From: a virus
Length of the DNA: 20,533 bases
IMG/VR virus record: IMGVR_UViG_3300042402_002776
Span: 1 to 20,533 of that record
Reading direction: 5' to 3' (one strand)
Below, in pieces: positions 7,465-14,835 of the stretch. Below the pieces are notes generated by a model. That model worked only from the letters and a program-made list of their open reading frames with translations. It was not told where the DNA came from and ran no database searches. The position numbers were made by a program, and so were the translations under genes. Within the stretch, counting starts at the first letter, position 1. Every line of letters begins with the position of its first letter.

Positions 7465-8397
7465 TTATCTTACACGCTTAATTGTAAAACCGGGAATATC
7501 AGTAGGCTTAGCAGTTTCAGAACCCTTTACTCCAGCGGCTGGTTCAGTTGGGAATCCACCGGTTCCACCAAACGCAGATTGAAACTGCTTGGTTATTTCA
7601 GCCTGTTTTTCAATCGGAACTCCCGGCTTGAATGTGATTACAGGCTTATAGGTTTCAGTAACAGGATCGAATGACAAACGGCTTGAGAACGGAGAGTTAT
7701 CAGTTCCAGCATTATCAAGAAAATCCTTGAGTTGAGGATACATCTTGCTTATTTCCTTAATTTGCTCAGGGCTTCCACCGACAGTTCCAACGCCAGGAAG
7801 ATTGAACTGCATGTATCCCTGCTTCTTTCGATCAGCTTCCTTTTGAGCGGCTTCCTTCGTTTTCTCCTGAGCCTCCATAAACGCGAGCGTTTCAACATCG
7901 GGTTCCCCGAGTTTTACTCCTCGCTGAGACAGGTATCCCGACATTTCAGGAGCGCGTGACTTCAATGCCTGAATTCTCGCGTTTTTCGTTTGAGCTTGAG
8001 AAAGTTCAGCTTCAGCTATTCCGGCTCTTGTAGCCGCATCGAGTGGGCCAACGAACTGATTGGTGGTTCCGCCCAAAGCCATTGCAGCACCCTTGGCCCT
8101 TGAAGTTCCGGTAAGCAAATTGGCTTCACGTTCAGCGGCCAATCGCTTGAGGTCTTCCTCAAGCATGAGCTGACGTTGAGCTTTCATGCGATCCATTACG
8201 CGCTGCTCCTGCAACGCAGCAAGATCCTCTTCCATCAACGCCCGCTTGGCGTTTCTTTGCTGGCGGATCTGCTCGTTGGTTCCAGTGAACTCACCAGCGA
8301 TGCCGCCGGTAAGCATGGATAATCCCTTCAGCAGTGGGTTAACACGTTGAGTGGACTGGGCTTCGAGCTTCTTTCTGATTTCTTCGGGAGTAGCCAT
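7465..8397 (-). CDS. Helical, coiled-coil-rich virion-associated protein (unknown family)
   Basis: A 310-residue protein I do not recognise by family. The N-terminus (MATPEEIRKKLEAQ) leads to a short Gly-rich hydrophobic patch (GLSMLTGGIAGEF, 25-37), then a long run of charged amphipathic helix (about 40-95: repeated RQQRN, MEEDLAALQEQR, DRMKAQRQLMLEEDLKRL). Another helix, EAQEKTKEAAQKEADRKKQG, follows around 175-194. The C-terminal third is Gly/Pro-richer, ending in a basic FTIKRVR. There is no signal peptide. It sits 2 nt before the giant ejection protein, where T7-like phages place gp15, so an internal virion or ejection role is a fair inference from position and helical character only. 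ATG 8397 has no strong ribosome-binding site. Confidence 0.7.
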   Translation of the reverse strand: MATPEEIRKKLEAQSTQRVNPLLKGLSMLTGGIAGEFTGTNEQIRQQRNAKRALMEEDLAALQEQRVMDRMKAQRQLMLEEDLKRLAAEREANLLTGTSRAKGAAMALGGTTNQFVGPLDAATRAGIAEAELSQAQTKNARIQALKSRAPEMSGYLSQRGVKLGEPDVETLAFMEAQEKTKEAAQKEADRKKQGYMQFNLPGVGTVGGSPEQIKEISKMYPQLKDFLDNAGTDNSPFSSRLSFDPVTETYKPVITFKPGVPIEKQAEITKQFQSAFGGTGGFPTEPAAGVKGSETAKPTDIPGFTIKRVR

Positions 8398-8401
8398 AAT
8401 G

Positions 8402-9088
8402 TTATCGCAGTTCGTTCAGCATTGATCGGCGGGCCATTCTTCCGCCAAGGCTTCTCATTGCAGCAGCCATGATCTCCTCTGGATCGTAGTTGATGTATCC
8501 GTTGTACGGGTTCAAAGCCTCCTGCATCCGTCGAGCGGGAATCGGAACAGTGGTTGGTTCGACAATGGACGGAGTTGATGTGACCGAAGACCCCGGAAGG
8601 GTGATCGGCTTGGGTGGCTTTGGAGGAGCGACCGGAGCGACCGGAGGCTGACTCAGATCCAAGATCGGAGTCGATGTAACCGAAGATCCCGGAAGCACGA
8701 TTGGAAGCCTACCGGGAAACCCAACAAGCCCTGTTCCACCGGAAGTTACTACCGTACCATCCTCAAGCTTGATTGTAGTCGGCGGCGTTCCGGCTCCTGT
8801 AACCCCACCGGAAATTGGCGATGAAGGATTATAGGTATCGGAAGTGAGAGTTTCATCACCCGGCTTGACGCTCTCATTGCTTGGCGGGGCTTGAAACTCA
8901 AATTCACCCTTCCTCCAGTTGTATGGAGCCTCTCGACCATACGCATCAAGACCGTAAAAAACGTCACCAATCCTAACTCCCCCCATGTCTGGGACCAGAT
9001 CACCAAGTTTATATCCCGGATAACCGGGAAACTCGTCAACCGTATCGCTCGGCGATGCCGCTGTTGAATCGGTGGTATCGTTTGCCAT
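8402..9088 (-). CDS. Pro/Ser/Thr-rich structural protein with GSSVTSTP repeats (unknown family)
   Basis: A 228-residue protein of low complexity between the gp14-like and coiled-coil proteins. The N-terminal part has EFPGYPGYKLGDLVPDMGGVR and Tyr/Trp-bearing segments (about 19-70). The middle is rich in Pro, Ser, Thr and Gly, with two copies of LPGSSVTSTP (about 130-140 and 165-172) separated by a PVAPVAPPKPPKP run. The C-terminus (about 190-228) is a compact helical piece, NPYNGYINYDPEEIMAAAMR then GGRMARRSMLNELR. The extended middle suggests a flexible linker joining two small folded ends. No enzyme motif or membrane segment is visible. AAGG lies about 8 nt before ATG 9088. By position a virion-associated protein; function unknown. 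Confidence 0.7.
   Translation of the reverse strand: MANDTTDSTAASPSDTVDEFPGYPGYKLGDLVPDMGGVRIGDVFYGLDAYGREAPYNWRKGEFEFQAPPSNESVKPGDETLTSDTYNPSSPISGGVTGAGTPPTTIKLEDGTVVTSGGTGLVGFPGRLPIVLPGSSVTSTPILDLSQPPVAPVAPPKPPKPITLPGSSVTSTPSIVEPTTVPIPARRMQEALNPYNGYINYDPEEIMAAAMRSLGGRMARRSMLNELR
8571..8599 (-). repeat. 29-nt direct repeat, copy 1 (encodes GSSVTSTP)
   Basis: Matches 8667-8695 with few mismatches (plus strand ggagttgatgtgaccgaaga then ccccggaag). Both copies are in the same reading frame of the 228-residue protein and encode its LPGSSVTSTP motif, here followed by the SIVEP continuation. Confidence 0.85.
8667..8695 (-). repeat. 29-nt direct repeat, copy 2 (encodes GSSVTSTP)
   Basis: Partner of the repeat at 8571-8599, starting 96 nt (32 codons) away, so frame is kept. 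Between the copies is a short tandem ggagcgacc pair (8625-8642) encoding the PVAPVAP run. Recombination between copies could change linker length. Confidence 0.85.
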
Positions 9089-9091
9089 AGC

Positions 9092-10411
9092 TCAAGCCTT
9101 AGGAACCAAGTTATTGATCCGACCGATCATCCAGTTGGCCACCAACTTCTTCGCCTTCGGTTTATCCTTGAGCCACTTCGCGAACTTCTCCGCGTTGCTG
9201 TCGTAGAAGCTCTTGAACCAAGCGGGTCCAACGAGTTCCTTCCAGAAGTAGAACGCTTCCCACTGATCGGGAATGCACTCGCGAGCGACGTAGCAACCAG
9301 CAGCACTTCCGAGTGCGCCGATTGCTCCGGTGACACCTTTGAGGATTGCCAACGGTGAACCAGCCTGCGAAGCCTCGAACGCGTTCTGGGCGTTCTGGAG
9401 CGCAAAGCTGGAACCGGTCTGAAGCAACTGACCAGGGCTAGCTTGCTGCATGCCTTGAATGTACTGAGGAGAAGCGAACGGAGACGCACCCTGCTGGAGT
9501 CCACCAAGCTGAGCGGCTTGCGAGACGATGGGCTGGAGACCCAGAGCGGACTGGATGTTCGCAATGTTCTGCTGCTGGGCACCCTGACGCTGCTGCTGCG
9601 AAGCCATCTGGCCCGCAAAGGTCTGTTGCTGAGCGGTGTTCCGCTGACCGGTGGCTGCGAGGATATTCTGGAACGATTCCTGAGCTTGGCGATTGGCGAC
9701 ATCGCTCGTGGTCTGGCCGCTCTGGAGTAGGCCAAGAGCTTGCTGACGACGCTGGACATCGGCATTCGCAATAGCCTCACCAACCGCCCGCGCCTCGCGG
9801 AAAGCGGAAAGGTTGCCAAGGATGTTTCCGGTAGCAGTACCACGAGCGCGAACAGCTTGCTCGGCGGCTCGGATCATTGCGGGATCAAGCGTTCCGGCTT
9901 GAGCGAGACCGGCACTGATCTGGCGTTCGAGGTTGCTGCGGATGTTCGCTGCTTCGCCAGTATCCTGCGGGCCGGTAGGCATGCCGACACGCTCGTAGGT
10001 GGGGGCAGCGGGAGCGGTCTCGGCAATGGAACGCTGGCCAATATCCTGCAAGAACTTGTCGTAAAGCTTGTAACGCTCAGGATCAGCAGCAGAAAGCTCG
10101 GCCCTGCGTTGCTCGGCAAACTGAGTTCCGTACTCCTTTGCAAGATCGAGTTGAGCCTTAGTCTGCTCAGGAGCAAGAGATGCTAGTGCGCGAGCTGTTT
10201 CGCGTGTGGCATCGATGTCAGACATGCCGCTGAAATTAACCGTTCGGTACTCACCGGTTTCTTTGCCGTTTTTGTAGATTGGAACCCGAACCTCTCCTCC
10301 AATCCGAGACGCTGCCTCGATCTGCCGTTGAAGCGGAAAGGTTTCGATCGAAGCCATGACAGCCTCGCGATTTGCCGCCGCCATATCCGGTGCTTTATAT
10401 GATCCGCCCAT
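9092..10411 (-). CDS. gp14-like internal virion protein with Gln-rich linker and CYVARE C-terminal motif
   Basis: A 439-residue structural protein. Residues 1-120 are mixed helix with a small beta piece (EVRVPIYKNGKETGEYRTVNF, split by a KNG turn). Residues about 160-300 are Ala/Gln-rich helix (clusters of QQQ around 260-282). A hydrophobic Gly/Ala stretch (about 354-372, LAILKGVTGAIGALGSAAG) runs into GCYVARECIP (372-380), then a Trp/Phe/Lys-rich end (EKFAKWLKDKPKAKKL, 408-423). The CYVARE-plus-aromatic ending recurs at the C-terminus of many phage tail or internal proteins; its role is not established to my knowledge. The hydrophobic segment fits membrane insertion during DNA ejection, like T7 gp14, an inference. 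Start ATG 10411 has AAGGA 6 nt upstream and overlaps the preceding gene by 17 nt. Confidence 0.75.
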   Translation of the reverse strand: MGGSYKAPDMAAANREAVMASIETFPLQRQIEAASRIGGEVRVPIYKNGKETGEYRTVNFSGMSDIDATRETARALASLAPEQTKAQLDLAKEYGTQFAEQRRAELSAADPERYKLYDKFLQDIGQRSIAETAPAAPTYERVGMPTGPQDTGEAANIRSNLERQISAGLAQAGTLDPAMIRAAEQAVRARGTATGNILGNLSAFREARAVGEAIANADVQRRQQALGLLQSGQTTSDVANRQAQESFQNILAATGQRNTAQQQTFAGQMASQQQRQGAQQQNIANIQSALGLQPIVSQAAQLGGLQQGASPFASPQYIQGMQQASPGQLLQTGSSFALQNAQNAFEASQAGSPLAILKGVTGAIGALGSAAGCYVARECIPDQWEAFYFWKELVGPAWFKSFYDSNAEKFAKWLKDKPKAKKLVANWMIGRINNLVPKA

Positions 10412-10823
10412 AGGAAATCCTTCGGTTCATTAGGAGTTTGAAGTATCTGTTGAAATCGTACAAACGGGAAACGCCTCTGCTGAATCCGCCCACCTTGGTG
10501 ACCTTATCTGAACAGACAGTCATCATGGCCAACCAAAGCGTCTGAACGGCTTCTGGTTCAACCCCAATCACCATCTCGATCCAAGCGATGTGGCCATCAG
10601 GGAAGTTGTTGTTAATGTCCTCCGCTTCCTCGATTGAGTTCAGGAAACGAACAGCTCCGACACCAATGCACTCGCCCTTCTCATTCTTGATGATCCCGAT
10701 CTGCTTCATCTTGTTGAAGATGCCGATCCAGTTCAGGAGCTGATCATCGTTCCATGTGGAACAAGTTGGCCAATGAAGCCTGAGCAGCTTAGCTGCTTCG
10801 ATGATAGACGGATGTGCGTTCAT
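10395..10823 (-). CDS. Small GNAT-like (acetyltransferase-fold) phage protein
   Basis: A 142-residue protein. The layout is that of a small GNAT fold: an N-terminal helix pair with Trp (LLRLHWPTCSTWNDDQLLNW, 13-32), a beta hairpin with a KNEKGECIGVGAVRF turn (46-60), then HIAWIEMVIGVEPEAVQTLW (78-97), which resembles the central GNAT strand leading into the CoA-binding helix. A canonical Q/RxxGxG/A loop is not evident, so catalysis is doubtful. Similar small proteins lie beside tail tubular genes in T7-like phages, where some act as internal virion or assembly factors. It overlaps the hub gene by 4 nt (ATGA) and the gp14-like gene by 17 nt, pointing to tight coupling. Family call moderate, function unknown. 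Confidence 0.6.
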   Translation of the reverse strand: MNAHPSIIEAAKLLRLHWPTCSTWNDDQLLNWIGIFNKMKQIGIIKNEKGECIGVGAVRFLNSIEEAEDINNNFPDGHIAWIEMVIGVEPEAVQTLWLAMMTVCSDKVTKVGGFSRGVSRLYDFNRYFKLLMNRRISYGRII

Positions 10824-12781
10824 TGCTGAGGACGCACGGAATCGACGAAGCCAGAGAGAATGGCGGATTGGAATGACAGGCGACCGCCCGCATTGGTTTC
10901 AACCTTAAATTGGATCGAGTTCCATCGGCCCTTGCTGATGAGGTTGTAGGCTTTCAGGAACTTCTGAGAACTGGTTATGCTCAGGCCAGAATCAATCGTG
11001 GAGAATGTTCCAGTCATGTCCTTGGCGTAGGAAACGGTAACACCTGTATTCTGGGTGGTGTACGGGTTGTCGAACGCGAGCTGGATGCTGTAACCGATCT
11101 TGTCGGGGATGGGTTCCCCAAGGTTGTAAGCCTTTGTGGTCACCGAGGACTGGTATTGCGAGCCACCATCCAAATAGGAAGAAACAGGTGTTGGTACGGT
11201 GCGAGTGTTTGGCAGGTAGTCGTTGAATGACCAGACCTGATTACTTCCCGAAGACACTGCGGTCATGTCGCCAGCAAACATCAGCACAGGGCCAAAGCTT
11301 GAGAACGATGTGGCAAAGAAGTCGTTCACCTGCCAGTTGTCCCAGTATCCAAGCCAAGAGCGGGCCAGTGAGTGGTATACGATGATCGCGTTATTCCGAG
11401 GGATCAGGTCTTCGAGTTCGAGATGGTAACCGTTTTCGAGAAGCATCGCATACTCGTTTTCGAGACCAACACCGAACGGTCCTTCCTGAATGAACGGAAC
11501 TGCGAGCAGGTATCGGTTATTCCAGAACACACCGTCGCAGAGTTCGAGGCGCGTCTTATCAATGCGGCTGATGAGATCGTTGATCGGGCTGCTGAGCGCG
11601 AGTCCAACGCTAGTCTGAGTACCCGCTTGGATCTGGGCCATCGAGCGGATGCCGTCACGAGACAGGAAGAAAACGTCAGCACCCACCGCAGCAATGGATC
11701 GGTGCGAGGAGCAGCCGATGTTTCCGCTGACGAGCGAGATAGACCAATCAGCGGGATCTGCCGTGGGATCGGCATCCACAGTCCAGATGGACCGCTCCTT
11801 GAACACGAGCAAGCGGTATCCGAACCACGAGTAGAGACCACGAATAGGATCGCCATCGCCACCAACGCGAATGGAACCAAGCGGATCCCAAGATTCACCA
11901 TCGAGAATGTCCGAGAAGTACAGGGTGTCGGGCTGGATTGTGGTATCCGCTGACACGGCCCACAGACGGTTGGTGTGGGTGGTGAGATAGAGCGGCTTGG
12001 CAGGGGCGGCGAGTGATACGAATGCGACCGCGTGTGATCCTCCACCACCGGAAATGTTTACTGTTGGAGCAGTAACGTATCCACTGCCTGGATTGGTAAT
12101 ACTAATTGCAACCAAATTGCCATCATTAGCAACAATAGCAACAGCGGTAGCCGTAGTCCCACTTGGAGGAGCAGAGATTGTTACATTTGGAATCGTGGAA
12201 AGATTTGACCCCTGATTGATGACATCGATTCGGCTGATCTTTCCGGCAGCGACGGATGCGTTCGAGTTAGAGCTGTTGACATAACGCAGTGCGCTATAGC
12301 CATCCGCGTAGAACAACTTCTCGTTGAGCTGAGCAAAGTAAACGTATCTCGCGAGAGGATTGATCGTAGATCCGCTGATGACGTTGTACGAAATACCAGG
12401 AGATCCGTAGTACAACAGATTGGTGTTCGCGTTGATATCATTCAGCGCGATTACCAGACGCTCTGAGGCGGACGTATCAAAGTAGAAGCCAGAGTAGACT
12501 TGGCAGTTGACTGGGAGGTTGGACGCGAAGTTGGCGGTGGTTGCCTCCCAGTTTGTGATAACGTCTTCCCAGTTGCTGGTGATGCTGTTGCCAACCAGTG
12601 AAACGGACCCGAGACGAGTGACAAGGTTTCCAAAGTCATCGTAGTCCATGTTGATGGCCGATTCCAAGCTTGTGGCCGGAATGGCATCTGGACGAGTAGC
12701 TGAAACGACACCAGTGCTGAACCCATTGCTTCCATCTAGAAGCATCTGGTCGTCGAGTGCGTCTGAGGATTGGAATGGCAT
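10820..12781 (-). CDS. Tail hub / stabilisation protein (tail tubular B or P22 gp10-like)
   Basis: A 653-residue mostly beta protein forming, by analogy, the tube-like hub of a short tail. The N-terminus carries LESAINMDYDDFGNLVTRLGS (39-59), the usual opening where a gene-wise mean profile or reference trajectory is set. The middle has the propeller-like series LYFSDILDGESWDP, VGGDGDPIRGLYSWFGYRLLVFK, SIWTVDADP, FFLSRDGIRSM and ELCDGVFWNNRYLLAVP, characteristic of phage hub/stabilisation proteins. Residues about 182-256 are an inserted Gly/Ser/Thr-rich segment (NPGSGYVTAPTVNISGGGG) with lower GC than its flanks. It follows the adaptor gene with a 1-nt TAATG overlap, the gene order of T7 gp11-gp12. 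Family assignment is confident at the level of tail hub; the exact homologue is not determined. Confidence 0.82.
   Translation of the reverse strand: MPFQSSDALDDQMLLDGSNGFSTGVVSATRPDAIPATSLESAINMDYDDFGNLVTRLGSVSLVGNSITSNWEDVITNWEATTANFASNLPVNCQVYSGFYFDTSASERLVIALNDINANTNLLYYGSPGISYNVISGSTINPLARYVYFAQLNEKLFYADGYSALRYVNSSNSNASVAAGKISRIDVINQGSNLSTIPNVTISAPPSGTTATAVAIVANDGNLVAISITNPGSGYVTAPTVNISGGGGSHAVAFVSLAAPAKPLYLTTHTNRLWAVSADTTIQPDTLYFSDILDGESWDPLGSIRVGGDGDPIRGLYSWFGYRLLVFKERSIWTVDADPTADPADWSISLVSGNIGCSSHRSIAAVGADVFFLSRDGIRSMAQIQAGTQTSVGLALSSPINDLISRIDKTRLELCDGVFWNNRYLLAVPFIQEGPFGVGLENEYAMLLENGYHLELEDLIPRNNAIIVYHSLARSWLGYWDNWQVNDFFATSFSSFGPVLMFAGDMTAVSSGSNQVWSFNDYLPNTRTVPTPVSSYLDGGSQYQSSVTTKAYNLGEPIPDKIGYSIQLAFDNPYTTQNTGVTVSYAKDMTGTFSTIDSGLSITSSQKFLKAYNLISKGRWNSIQFKVETNAGGRLSFQSAILSGFVDSVRPQQ
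12014..12238 (-). other. Low-GC inserted GSGYxxAPTVxISG-type module in the tail hub gene
   Basis: Codons for residues about 182-256 of the hub encode a repeat of the kind 'NxGSxxxTxPxVTISxP' then 'NPGSGYVTAPTVNISGG', a module commonly repeated in phage fibre and adhesin-like proteins. GC over 12061-12240 is about 45% by count (81 of 180), against about 58% over 11881-12000 (70 of 120). The reading frame is kept on both sides, which suggests a clean cassette insertion in a propeller loop. Confidence 0.6.
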
Positions 12782-13542
12782 TAGGTGATGTCCTGAAAGG
12801 TGTAGTCGTAGAGGCTGTCAGGAATGATGCGGCTGATCTGCTGCTGCTGACCGCGTTCCATGTCCTTCATAATGGAGACCTGAGCGGCTCCCTCTTGGAA
12901 CTTCGCTTGGGCTTTGCCGTACTGCCGCGAGTATTCGAGGAGATCGCCTTCGGTGTAGGCCATCAGTGCATTCTCAACACCGTGCAGCTCGAAGTTGCTG
13001 TCGTTGGTGATGGTCTGAGCCTCACCGAACTGACGCATCTGGGACTGCTTCTTGCCGAGAACGAAGAGGGTTCCGTTGACGTTGGGAACTGGGATGAGCT
13101 TGATCCTCGGGACACCGGCCAGTCCGTAGGCAACGTCCATGTTGCGGACCCAGTTCACGAAGTTGTTGGGCGTGGACTTACGGCTATCGACGTTGTTCCA
13201 GGTGTTGGGATCGAGCTGGAAGAATGACACCCATTCAGCGGACGGGATTTCGATGCCATCGGTATCGCCATCAATCGTGAACTTCGCGGCCACTGGGAAG
13301 TCCATGTACATATTGTATCCGGTGTTCGAGGAGTAGGCCGTGGTGACGAAGGTGTTGATCGTATTGATCTCATCGCCATCAGCGACAGAGATAGAGGTTA
13401 CTCCGAGGGTATCGTTCCATAGGCACGAATCCCAGATCATGGAGTAGCGGCGGATACAGAACTTCTTGGCCAACGTGAGCGTGGCCGAGTCCGTGAACGA
13501 CAGCTTATCGCAAGCTGCTTGCGCTACTTCAGAGGGTTTCAT
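12781..13542 (-). CDS. Head-tail adaptor (tail tubular protein A-like)
   Basis: A 253-residue protein likely to connect the portal to the tail hub. The N-terminus is helical (PSEVAQAACDKLSF then LTLAKKFCIRRYSMIWDSCLWNDTLG, where the RRY-x-x-IWD-x-x-LW series is typical of adaptor proteins). The middle is beta-rich with Trp (EIPSAEWVSFFQLDPNTWNN). The C-terminal helical part, YTEGDLLEYSRQYGKAQAKF then EGAAQVSIMKDMERGQQQQISRIIP, follows the usual adaptor ending. T7 gp11 has 196 residues, so this version is somewhat long. It joins its neighbours by 1-nt TAATG overlaps on both sides, and the downstream gene is the hub, the expected order. No enzyme motif. Good confidence from pattern plus context. 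Confidence 0.75.
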   Translation of the reverse strand: MKPSEVAQAACDKLSFTDSATLTLAKKFCIRRYSMIWDSCLWNDTLGVTSISVADGDEINTINTFVTTAYSSNTGYNMYMDFPVAAKFTIDGDTDGIEIPSAEWVSFFQLDPNTWNNVDSRKSTPNNFVNWVRNMDVAYGLAGVPRIKLIPVPNVNGTLFVLGKKQSQMRQFGEAQTITNDSNFELHGVENALMAYTEGDLLEYSRQYGKAQAKFQEGAAQVSIMKDMERGQQQQISRIIPDSLYDYTFQDIT

Positions 13543-14834
13543 TAGGCGAAGTACTCCTGAGCCGTGATCGTCGAGGTGGTGCTTTGCTGGACGGAACCAC
13601 TTATGTTGAAGTTCAAATACAGGTCACTAGATCCATAAATGTGAATCTTGTATGTAACAGCAGAGGCGGTATTGGGTGAATCAAGAAACTCTATCTTAAC
13701 ATTGTTGATCGACTCAATCTCACCGTCTTCGTAGCTGGCAGAAGCGATTCCAACTATTCCAGTACCAGTGCTTGTTCCAATCTCAGTTCCGTTTCTAGTT
13801 AGCCTGAAAACGCAGTTTTTGGAATCACCAGTTAAAAACGAATAGTTGATAACGGCAGAAACAAGAATGTTTGAATCGCCGCTTCGTGGAGTAATAGAAA
13901 CCGATATTACATCAGCACCAGATCCAGTGGTATTTGCCTCAATGCTTGCTCTGGCTTTGTTTGCAGTCTGCTTACATTGAGGTGAGTTCAATGAAGTCTG
14001 AACAAACTGACTGGAGTTAGAAGCCCGAAGTCTTCCAGTCGAATCAAGAATAATAACCTTATCGGTATCTGTATCAACATTCTGAGTGGTGATGTTCGGG
14101 AATGTAACAACATTCGCGTTCACCGTCAGGAGATCTGCGTCAGCATTACCAATAGTGGTATTGCCGTTTACCGTCAGGTTACCACTTGCGGACAAAGAAG
14201 TTCCACTAATAGAAGAGCTAGATCCAATCGAACCGGTTACAGTAAGGTTGTTCGATATGACAGTAGCACCAGTAACATTGAGGGTGCTATTGATTGTTAA
14301 CGGATTGGCGAATGATACGTTTCCAAAAAACGATGCATTTCCATTGCATGTGAAGGTTGAATTGAATGTTACCGATGAAGCAGTAAGGCTTCCGGCAAAC
14401 GAACTTGATGCGGCGGCGTTGGTTTGGACGATGTTTCCAAACACGGACAGATTACCCGCGCTCGTGGAGATGTTGCTGGTGACCGCGAGGGTGGACGAGA
14501 GATTGGCGGCACCAGTGACTGCCAGAGTGGACGAGAGGGTAGTAGCACCGGTAACGATCAGGGTGGATGAAAGGTTGGTCGCACCGGTCACACCGAGCGT
14601 AGAACCAATGGTGGCCAACCCAGAGACTGCGAGGCTCGAAGCCAGTCCGGTGGCACCCGTGACATTCAGGGTACCGACAATGTTGGCTGCGGTTGTGGAG
14701 ATCTGGAGCGCGGAATTGGTTCCGCCGCCATCGCTGATGCTCCTGAGACTTCCGGTAAGACTGGCGTTGTCGGAGGTCTTGAGTAGGCCAATGTAGGTGG
14801 ATGCTACTGAACTTCCTGTAAGTGGGGTTGCCAT
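13542..14834 (-). CDS. Tail fibre protein with 12-residue repeats and distinct C-terminal domain
   Basis: A 430-residue fibre-like protein. After a short N-terminal part (MATPLTGSSVASTYIGLLKT), residues 56-127 hold six 12-residue units of the form L-x-V-T-G-A-x-x-L-S-S-T. Looser copies continue to about 240, ending in VTFPNITTQNV. Residues 262-430 form a separate beta-sandwich-like domain (KVIILDSTGRLRAS opening; DVISVSITPRSGDSNILVSA, CVFRLTRNGTEIGTS and YKIHIYGSSDLYLNF inside), likely the receptor-contact head. The repeat section is about 59% GC, the C-terminal section about 42%, so the tip seems to have been exchanged. Start ATG 14834 overlaps nothing; preceding stop is 1 nt away. Trimeric fibre assembly is inferred from family habit. 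Confidence 0.8.
   Translation of the reverse strand: MATPLTGSSVASTYIGLLKTSDNASLTGSLRSISDGGGTNSALQISTTAANIVGTLNVTGATGLASSLAVSGLATIGSTLGVTGATNLSSTLIVTGATTLSSTLAVTGAANLSSTLAVTSNISTSAGNLSVFGNIVQTNAAASSSFAGSLTASSVTFNSTFTCNGNASFFGNVSFANPLTINSTLNVTGATVISNNLTVTGSIGSSSSISGTSLSASGNLTVNGNTTIGNADADLLTVNANVVTFPNITTQNVDTDTDKVIILDSTGRLRASNSSQFVQTSLNSPQCKQTANKARASIEANTTGSGADVISVSITPRSGDSNILVSAVINYSFLTGDSKNCVFRLTRNGTEIGTSTGTGIVGIASASYEDGEIESINNVKIEFLDSPNTASAVTYKIHIYGSSDLYLNFNISGSVQQSTTSTITAQEYFA
14454..14669 (-). repeat. Six tandem 36-nt units encoding L-x-VTGAxxLSST
   Basis: Six consecutive 12-codon units in the tail-fibre gene: LNVTGATGLASS, LAVSGLATIGST, LGVTGATNLSST, LIVTGATTLSST, LAVTGAANLSST and a degenerate LAVTSNISTSAG. 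The DNA is visibly repetitive too (plus-strand agagtggacgagag / agggtggatgaaag). Such repeats build shaft-like beta segments and can change copy number in frame. Confidence 0.9.
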
Positions 14835-14835
14835 A

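Noticed and set aside
9127-9843. Minus-strand open frame of 238 codons, Ser/Arg/Leu-rich
   Set aside because: Lies in another frame of the gp14-like gene and has shadow composition; the longer frame has good structure, a ribosome-binding site and a known C-terminal motif.
14454-14669. Possible CRISPR-like repeat array
   Set aside because: Units are contiguous 36-nt coding repeats with no unique spacers, in frame in a fibre gene.
14086-14796. Plus-strand open frame of 236 codons with Val/Thr/Pro repeats
   Set aside because: Its repeats are the reverse complement of the L-x-VTGAxxLSST repeats of the fibre gene on the minus strand.
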